Positions 6,221-11,587 of a DNA stretch of 11,587 nucleotides are shown here, piece by piece. The notes below the pieces were generated by a model. The model was not told the DNA's origin and did no database searches. It worked only from the letters and a program-made list of their open reading frames with translations. The stretch comes from Cylindrotheca closterium (taxonomy: Eukaryota > Bacillariophyta > Bacillariophyceae > Bacillariales > Bacillariaceae), in assembly GCA_933822405.4 (NCBI GenBank), contig CAKOGP040002007.1, positions 1-11,587 of the forward strand, written 5' to 3'. Each line of letters opens with the position of its first letter. Position 1 is the stretch's first letter. The translations under genes and the position numbers were made by a program.

Positions 6221-8641
6221 ATGAAATTCTTTACACCAACCAATACACCAACTAGACCAAACATCAACATGACCAACACTATTATCAACTACATCAACTA
6301 CATCACTACCATCATCGTCAATCAAGAATACATCATTCAAGCAGGCATCAGCTTCTTTCGATTGCCTGTTCGGATGCCTTTGATCGTCACTCAAACCGTT
6401 CGAGAAACCATCGCAGCCGGTTTGGTTTGTGCGACGGCGCTCTTGTTACTTTGGTACATGGCGCTCGACCTATACCGAAGCTATCAAGCACTTTGCGAGC
6501 AACGGAGCTGCAACCGACAACAGCCTCCTGTTTCCATTCTTCGTCGTCCAGGAGGGTCGTCTCATCGCAAGAAAAACCGAAGTTGGTTTGGTGTGTTCAC
6601 CAGAAAACCAAACCGTGTCCGTTTCGCCAAAATCTTTCGTCGAACCTTTGTCCCAAACGAGCAAGAGCTACAATCTCGCAGGGAATGCTGGGGTCTGATT
6701 CAATGGCGCATTCAACTTCACGACGAAGTAATTCCAGAGATAGAGAACACAGTGAGATTCGTTCCACATACTCCTGTGTCCATTCTTCGTCCTTCAAGAA
6801 AAGATTGGGGATCACCCAAACCAACCTCATCAAACAGAGTCCAATTTGCCCCTAAGACTCGAAGGAGAAACTTTATTCCCGACGAGGAAGAGCTGAAATC
6901 CCGAAGGCAGCTAATTCATCAAATTGAATGCAAGGTCAAGAGACGGAATGCCCAACGCTGGAAGATCGATTTCAAACCTACCGTGCTTGCCACCATTATC
7001 GAAGATCCAGCAGAAGAAGATTTGAGTGACATTGACTCGTCTTTGGATACTGGATTTATTGATGGCAATGTCGACTCTGAAACCATTGCAATTGCGCTCG
7101 AGAACCACCAACAACTGCTTCGAACCGTCCTTGATGACATGCTCTCCAATATTCCCGTACCAATGGATTTGGATGATGACGGCAACGTCGAGCCCAATGA
7201 CATGCAAGACGAAGCATCACGATTGTCACTCAAGAGAACTGCAACTTGCTCCCTTGTTTCCTCCCGGCCTACCAAGCGTCGCAAATTAAATTCATCTACA
7301 GTTCCAACTTCTGCTACAGAATGGGCCAAAAGAATCAATGAACGATTCACTCCTTTGCTACCTGTCATTATTGAAGATCCAGAAGAAGAAGACATCATCA
7401 TGAGTACTTTTGACTTGTCTTTGGATGCTGGATTGATTGATGACAACAGCGACTCTGACGTTGCAAGCTTCGCCAAAGGAGACGACGAGGTTTTCTTCCC
7501 CATGAACGACGAGGAACAGGATTGGGACAGTCTGGAATATGTAGACTGCAACAGTCTGGAACACGCTCCACCTACATCTACGCCAACTACAGCACCTGTT
7601 TCCATTCTTCGTCCTGCAAGAAAAGATTGGAAATCACCGAGAACCACCAATCGTGTCAGTTTCACCCTGACCAATCAGAGAAGAAACTTCATGCCAGACC
7701 CGGAAGATATTCAATCCAGGAAGAATCGAATTCGAGACATTTACAGTCAGATTAGATATCATGGACTATGCAAGTATTTTGAAGAACGAGTGCTTCCCCA
7801 GCTGCGGAGTACTGTGATGGCCAAGAGGAAGGCCAAGAGAAAGGCCAAGAAAAAGGTTCATCGAAAGATTGATTTCAAACCTACCCTTCCTGTCATTACT
7901 GAAGATCCAGAAGAAGAAGACAAGAACCACTTTGACTCGTCTTTGGATGCTGGATTAATTGATGAAGACATTGATTCGGAAGGTCCAAGCTTTGCACTTG
8001 CGCTTGAGAATCACCACCAAATGCTTCGCACAACCGTCCTTCCTGATATGCTCTCCAATATTCCCGTACCAATGGATTTGGATGATGACGACAACGTCGA
8101 GCCCAATGACATGCAAGATGAAGCACCACGATTGTCACTCAAGAGAACTGCAACTTGCTCCCTTGTTTCCTCCCGGCCTACCAAGCGTCGCAAATTGAAT
8201 TCATCTACGGTTCCAACTTCTGCTACAGAATGGGCCAAACGAATCAATGAACGATTCACTCCTTTGCTACCTGTCATTTTTGAAGATCCAGAAGAAGAAG
8301 AAGAACAAGACAACTTTAGCGATATTGAATCGTCTTTGGATGCTGGATTGATTGATGACGGCATTGATTCTACCGAGGATCCTTTGGAGGATACTATCAT
8401 CGATGACGACATTCCGGCACCACCGCCCGAGGACTCTGACATCGCAGCTACTATTGATATTCCTCCTGATGGGATGGGATCGGGATGGACCGAGTCTGGA
8501 AAGCGCTACAGCCTTCGACGGGCCAAGCTTCTCATTCCACATGCAGAGGATACTTTCACCGAAGCTTTGGGATCTGGCATGACGGAACAAGGAAGACGAT
8601 ACAGTCGCCGAGTGGCAAATCGACGAAACGGTGCCAATTAA
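6221..8641 (+). CDS. Repetitive membrane-anchored protein with three SILR-RVxF modules (possible PP1-binding scaffold)
   Basis: An 806-residue intronless frame with no family I recognise. Residues 63-85 (TIAAGLVCATALLLLWYMAL and on) form one probable membrane helix, followed by a very charged body. Three modules pair 'PVSILR' with 'NRVxF': SILR 105-108/RVRF 132-135, SILR 187-190/RVQF 206-209, SILR 461-464/RVSF 478-481. Each is followed by a conserved 'R-[RN]-x-F-x-P-x3-[ED]-[LI]-[QK]-S-R' tail. SILK ([GS]IL[RK]) and RVxF are established docking motifs of protein phosphatase 1, SILK lying N-terminal to RVxF; assignment here is inference. 'KIDFKP' (from 248 and 549) also fits RVxF. Two long near-identical acidic blocks end in basic 'RPTKRRKLN' (from 349 and 652), which resembles a nuclear localisation signal, and a Lys-rich tract lies at 533-549. 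Two short 'GSGxTExGxRYS' repeats close the protein. The combination suggests a nuclear-envelope or ER scaffold, unproven. Confidence 0.8.
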   Translation: MKFFTPTNTPTRPNINMTNTIINYINYITTIIVNQEYIIQAGISFFRLPVRMPLIVTQTVRETIAAGLVCATALLLLWYMALDLYRSYQALCEQRSCNRQQPPVSILRRPGGSSHRKKNRSWFGVFTRKPNRVRFAKIFRRTFVPNEQELQSRRECWGLIQWRIQLHDEVIPEIENTVRFVPHTPVSILRPSRKDWGSPKPTSSNRVQFAPKTRRRNFIPDEEELKSRRQLIHQIECKVKRRNAQRWKIDFKPTVLATIIEDPAEEDLSDIDSSLDTGFIDGNVDSETIAIALENHQQLLRTVLDDMLSNIPVPMDLDDDGNVEPNDMQDEASRLSLKRTATCSLVSSRPTKRRKLNSSTVPTSATEWAKRINERFTPLLPVIIEDPEEEDIIMSTFDLSLDAGLIDDNSDSDVASFAKGDDEVFFPMNDEEQDWDSLEYVDCNSLEHAPPTSTPTTAPVSILRPARKDWKSPRTTNRVSFTLTNQRRNFMPDPEDIQSRKNRIRDIYSQIRYHGLCKYFEERVLPQLRSTVMAKRKAKRKAKKKVHRKIDFKPTLPVITEDPEEEDKNHFDSSLDAGLIDEDIDSEGPSFALALENHHQMLRTTVLPDMLSNIPVPMDLDDDDNVEPNDMQDEAPRLSLKRTATCSLVSSRPTKRRKLNSSTVPTSATEWAKRINERFTPLLPVIFEDPEEEEEQDNFSDIESSLDAGLIDDGIDSTEDPLEDTIIDDDIPAPPPEDSDIAATIDIPPDGMGSGWTESGKRYSLRRAKLLIPHAEDTFTEALGSGMTEQGRRYSRRVANRRNGAN
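7141..7395. repeat. Intragenic direct repeat, first copy (partner 8050-8304)
   Basis: About 255 bp repeated in frame 909 bp downstream with only a few substitutions. It encodes 'SNIPVPMDLDDD', 'NVEPNDMQDEA', 'RLSLKRTATCSLVSSRPTKR' and 'ATEWAKRINERFTPLLPVI'. Similarity extends more weakly upstream to the KIDFKP motif, with a two-codon length difference. The near identity points to a recent internal duplication or gene conversion. Confidence 0.9.
8050..8304. repeat. Intragenic direct repeat, second copy (partner 7141-7395)
   Basis: Second copy of the block described at 7141. Most differences are single substitutions (for example ggc to gac, giving Gly to Asp, and tca to cca, giving Ser to Pro). 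The basic 'RPTKRRKLN' and the 'SATEWAKRINERFTPLLPV' segments are unchanged at protein level. Confidence 0.9.
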
Positions 8642-9134
8642 AAAGTACATTCTTGGTACAACTTTGAAAAGATGAAGGATGATAATAGTGTGCGACAACA
8701 CACGAACAACCCATCAAACAGCTTAATGGAAATTCACCCCATAATGACAATTTTTGTCATGACAACGACGACGACGTCACTTCATTTCTCCTGGTAAGTT
8801 TTTCTGACCGTTTCAATTGCATCTACTTTCTGAACTATGGTCTCACCACTTTTCTTTTCTTCTTTGTTCAACTATGATAATATGATTGCACAGCAAATCT
8901 GCAAGTCTTGATGTGTCATCGCACATTTATAAGGGATCCTTCGGCTGGCTAGTGTTTTCCTTTGTGGTTTCTAGTGGATTGGTCACTCACTAGGATTGCA
9001 TCGGCAACGCGAAACCAGACGATTTCATGGCTTGCTGAGTTTGGATGCTTCCCTCCAGTCTTTGTTGAATGGATGGGCAGGCCGAGGCTCGTAAGCGCGT
9101 CCATGACCGGCAAGAGCCCAGAAAAGCGATCCCT
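8639..9134. repeat. Tandem unit 1 of three (~496 bp)
   Basis: First of three head-to-tail units (8639, 9135, 9636; lengths 496, 501, 497). Its first three bases are the TAA stop codon of the preceding gene, so the repeat starts exactly where that coding region ends. Each unit holds a GTAAGT...CACAG intron and a short reading frame. Its final ~140 bp carries no supported gene. Confidence 0.92.
8672..8993 (+). CDS. Predicted two-exon 73-residue microprotein, copy 1
   Basis: Exon 1 is 8672-8793 (122 nt), the intron 8794-8893 (100 nt, GTAAGT...GCACAG, with pyrimidine-rich 'cttttcttttcttctttg'), and exon 2 8894-8993 (100 nt, ending TAG). The product begins MKDDNSVRQH, has a run of five Thr (31-35), and ends with a hydrophobic stretch GWLVFSFVVSSGLV (58-71) that might insert in a membrane. 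No known family is recognised. The start context is 'gaaaagATG', with A at -3. The frame is in phase with the stop codon of the upstream gene 33 nt earlier. Against a real gene: it is short, with no transcript evidence. It may instead be a spliced 3' untranslated region. Confidence 0.45.
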
Positions 9135-9635
9135 TAAAAAGTACATTCTTGGTACGACTTTGAAAAGATGAAGGATGATAATAGTGTGCGACAACACACG
9201 AACAACCCATCAAACAGCTCAATGGAAATTCACCCCATAATGACAATTTTTGTCATGACAACGACGACGACGTCACTTCATTTCTCCTGGTAAGTTTTTC
9301 TTGAACGTTTCAATTGCATCTACTTTCTGAACCATGGTCTCACCACTTTTTCTTTTCTTCTTTGTTCAACTATGATGATAATACAATTGCACAGCAAATC
9401 TGCGAGTCTTGATGTGTCGTCGCACATTTATAAGGGATCCTTCGGCTGGCTAGTGTTTTCCTTTGTGGTTTCTAGTGGATTGGTCACTCACTAGGATTGC
9501 ATCGGCAACGCGAAACCAGACGATTTCATGGCTTGCTGAGTTTGGATGCTTCCCTCCAGTCTTTGTTGAATGGATGGGCAGGCCGAGGCTCGTAAGCGCG
9601 TCCATGATCGGCAAGAGCCCAGAAAAGCGATCCCT
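9135..9635. repeat. Tandem unit 2 of three (~501 bp)
   Basis: Middle unit. It is five bases longer than unit 1, and the extra bases are all in the predicted intron. Outside the intron it differs from unit 1 by only a handful of substitutions. Confidence 0.92.
9168..9494 (+). CDS. Predicted two-exon 73-residue microprotein, copy 2
   Basis: Exon 1 is 9168-9289 (122 nt), the intron 9290-9394 (105 nt), and exon 2 9395-9494 (100 nt). Exon lengths and both splice sites match copy 1 exactly, although the intron has about four substitutions and three small insertions. There are three exonic differences from copy 1: GCA to GCG (Ala44, silent), TCA to TCG (Ser49, silent) and TTA to TCA (Leu18 to Ser). 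This bias is what coding constraint would give, but the numbers are too small to prove it. Confidence 0.45.
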
Positions 9636-10132
9636 TAAAAAGTACATTCTTGGTACGACTTTGAAATAGATGAAGGATGATAATAGTGTGCGACAACACA
9701 CGAACAACCCATCAAACAGCTTAATGGAAATTCACCCCATAATGACAATTTTTGTCATGACAACGACGACGACGTCACTTCATTTCTCCTGGTAAGTTTT
9801 TCTGACCGTTTCAATTGCATCTACTTTCTGAACTATGGTCTCACCACTTTTCTTTTCTTCTTTGTTCAACTATGATAATATGATTGCACAGCAAATCTGC
9901 AAGTCTTGATGTGTCATCGCACATTTATAAGGGATCCTTCGGCTGGCTAGTGTTTTCCTTTGTGGTTTCTAGTGGATTGGTCACTCACTAGGATTGCATC
10001 GGCAACGCGAAACCAGACGGTTTCATGGCTTGCTGAGTTTGGATGCTTCCCTCCAGTCTTTGTTGAATGGATGGGCAGGCCGAGGCTCGTAAGCGTGTCC
10101 ATGATCGGCAAGAGCCCAGAAAAGCGGTCCCT
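9636..10132. repeat. Tandem unit 3 of three (~497 bp)
   Basis: Last unit. Its intron and exons match unit 1 rather than its neighbour unit 2, while its last 140 bp has private changes (for example 'gacggtttc', 'gcgtgtcc', 'gcggtccc'). It ends at about 10132, where unique sequence 'caatttttgaaaaag' begins. Confidence 0.92.
9670..9991 (+). CDS. Predicted two-exon 73-residue microprotein, copy 3
   Basis: Exon 1 is 9670-9791, the intron 9792-9891 (100 nt), and exon 2 9892-9991 (100 nt, stop TAG). The predicted protein is identical to copy 1. One inserted T upstream creates an in-frame TAG immediately before the ATG ('gaa tag ATG'). Translation here, if any, must therefore begin at this ATG, which supports the same start in the other copies. 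Confidence 0.45.
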
Positions 10133-10364
10133 TCAATTTTTGAAAAAGAGTCTTGAACTCTACCACTCTGTTATCGGATTCGAATGACAAAGCGGAAGTC
10201 TCCCATGGAATATCAGAATCATGTGATCCATCACCCTGCTCAAATATGGGGAGCAAGCGATATCGGTTAGACATGTGAACAGCTGTCATTGTCAATTATA
10301 TGTATTGTATAATTGGCAATGCTCGGTGGTACATGCAGTTTCGCGATGGCACTGAAACTGAAGG
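10133..10364. other. Unique spacer with a 14-bp hairpin
   Basis: About 230 bp between the tandem units and block A'. The clearest feature is a stem-loop: CATTGTCAATTATA (10287-10300), a 7-nt loop, and TATAATTGGCAATG (10308-10321). As RNA all 14 positions pair, one as G-U. A minus-strand frame of 90 codons starts at 10295 ('MSNRYRLLPIFEQGDGS' a few codons in) and runs into the last tandem unit. It reads somewhat protein-like but has no recognised family. Confidence 0.6.
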
Positions 10365-10900
10365 GACTGCGTTCGAATTCTAGGATGGACGTAAACCATG
10401 GACAACGGCGGAAGCTACTAGAATCAGCTGGTTGATTCTACAATACCAGCGCGACGAAAGGAAAAAGAGATAAAAACTAATTTGAATATATGAATATATA
10501 TGACTATTAATACTGTAAGGACTAGTCCTATAACACTTCGGTGTAAAAGCAATATACTAATGTCTGCGAAAAAAATGAGTAACTTACTGTAATAATCATG
10601 ATTGATGAACACCTTCTTTTCGCGTGACACGAATATTGGATGGAGAAGGGTAATTTGCGACCACGACGAGTATTGTGCATCCTTGCGTACCTGTATTGTC
10701 CAGCGACCAGTTGGGGAGTCCACAGATTAAAATTGAACTTGAAACTATAAAATGGTCAACAAGTTTGTTTGTTTTTCTGTCTACCGGTACAGTGATGGAG
10801 TTCTTAAAAACAGAGGAGGGATGTTGTTAAGTAGGGATCCAAAGATGGAGGGAGGTTGTTAAGTAGGGATCCAAAGATGAGGGAGGTTATTAAGTAGGGA
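10365..10900. repeat. Segmental duplication block A', right copy
   Basis: Direct repeat of 21-569 (offset 10344 at the left edge). It ends inside the third 31-bp minisatellite unit at 'aagtaggga', then passes directly into block C' with no RING-Nudix cassette, no spacer and no first-position copy of repeat B. Confidence 0.9.
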
Positions 10901-11134
10901 ATAACTCCAATATAAAAAACATGAGAAAAAGGTATTGTTCCAGTCGAAGGAGTCAGTCTCCTGAGAATCCTCTGCTCGATCGCGCGCTCTCTGAATCCGC
11001 GTAGTAATATATATCTACGATATTATTTTTATATACCGTGAAGCTGAAAAAAATGTCCGCCACATATGTAATGTATGTCACCTGATTTTCTTGCCTCGTT
11101 ATGCTATCAATTGCCAAAAATCAGATAGTCCAAT
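10901..11134. repeat. Segmental duplication block C', right copy
   Basis: Matches 3862-4072. It still holds the sequence around the upstream Nudix ATG ('aaaaaacatgag' on the plus strand), but one C is missing and the downstream frame runs into block A', so no Nudix product is possible. About 30 extra bases near 10974-11005 are absent from the left copy. Confidence 0.88.
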
Positions 11135-11587
11135 GTAGACCGCAGGCACACTGTTCGATCTCTTTGACTACATTGTGTTACAGAGGGACAAAGGCCGAAC
11201 GGCCTTAGACCGTCAAAAGTTGTTGTCGATGCGCCGAGGCAATGATGCCCAGTTTATCGACTGAGATTGAATTCACCCACTTGTGTTGTGGTAATTCAAT
11301 TTTTCTCTCCCAAACCTCACCCGCCCTGTTGGGCACCGCTTCCATTTTACCATATCGGCGGTGCCTGGTAGGAAAGCAGATCTCAGTAATACCGCACACG
11401 GGATTTCTGAGATTGGTGGAACGAATCGAGTCTATTACTCGACCCGCTTCACACCACAACCCACCAGCTACAGTGTACGCACCAAGACAAAATACTACGA
11501 ACACACACGGAGGACGGCAGTAGGCTATCTTAGATAGCCCCCAATATCAACTTTCCCTCCTTGTTTCCCAGTCATTTTTGGGAGGGT
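11135..11587. repeat. Dispersed repeat B, copy 3, with the start of the TATA flank; continues beyond the window
   Basis: Nearly identical to 4073-4525, including the terminal GGCTATCT-T-AGATAGCC (11523-11539) and the following 'ccccaatatcaactttccc'. The window ends at 'gggagggt', just before the TATA box of the left copy. Homology probably continues past the end. No gene is supported here. Confidence 0.9.

Noticed and set aside
6919..7674. Long Ser-rich minus-strand ORF (251 codons) and other antisense frames at 8011-8701
   Set aside because: Shadow of the acidic repeats on the plus strand (Asp/Glu codons read in reverse as Ser/Leu/Phe). The plus frame has the conserved motifs.
8949..9197. 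Minus-strand 82-85-codon ORFs repeated in the tandem units, and the plus ORFs at 8962, 9463 and 9960
   Set aside because: Differences between copies in these frames are mostly amino-acid changing and the C-termini differ, unlike the spliced frame. Probably chance.
10023..10295. Minus-strand 90-codon ORF starting in the unique spacer
   Set aside because: The first part looks protein-like, but the second half is tandem-unit sequence with no conservation in that frame. No family recognised, so not annotated as a gene.

Overview
The window looks like nuclear DNA from a eukaryotic alga, most likely a stramenopile and probably a pennate diatom. This is inference. Genes are intron-poor. The introns I can place are short (64-105 nt) and canonical (GTAAGT...AG). 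The transposase is of a DDE type common in diatoms and oomycetes, and the RING protein carries a 'GPDxTWYV' repeat domain of a kind I associate with such genomes. No rRNA, tRNA, CRISPR or bacterial operon features were seen.

Layout. Positions 1-1240 hold two repeats, A (21-569) and B (678-1084), then a short promoter/5' leader. Two convergent genes follow: a RING-finger E3 ligase-like protein (1241-2719, +) and a Nudix hydrolase (2707-3885, -). Their 3' ends overlap by 13 bp. Next come repeat C (3862-4072), a second copy of B (4073-4477) and a TATA-containing flank. A degenerate PIF/Harbinger-like transposon (4674-5845) has ~54-bp terminal inverted repeats and a 5'-incomplete transposase with one intron. 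It abuts an array of 11-bp repeats (5842-5971).

Positions 6221-8641 encode an 806-residue membrane-anchored, highly repetitive acidic/basic protein. It has three SILR...NRVxF modules that resemble paired protein phosphatase 1 docking motifs. Three ~497-bp tandem units (8639-10132) start exactly at its stop codon. Each unit contains a two-exon reading frame for a 73-residue microprotein. Exon lengths and splice sites are the same in all three copies although the intron of the middle copy differs in length.

The right end (10365-11587) is a second copy of the left-hand segment, A'-C'-B'', in direct orientation. There A' is joined straight to C', so the RING-Nudix cassette is absent. The window is therefore a tandem segmental duplication with one two-gene cassette present in one copy and missing in the other.

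I see no evidence that the three main genes form one pathway. A ubiquitin ligase, a nucleotide-diphosphate hydrolase and a possible phosphatase scaffold sit in a duplicated, repeat-rich accessory region. The best candidates for undescribed biology are the triplicated spliced microprotein unit and the multi-module SILR/RVxF protein.
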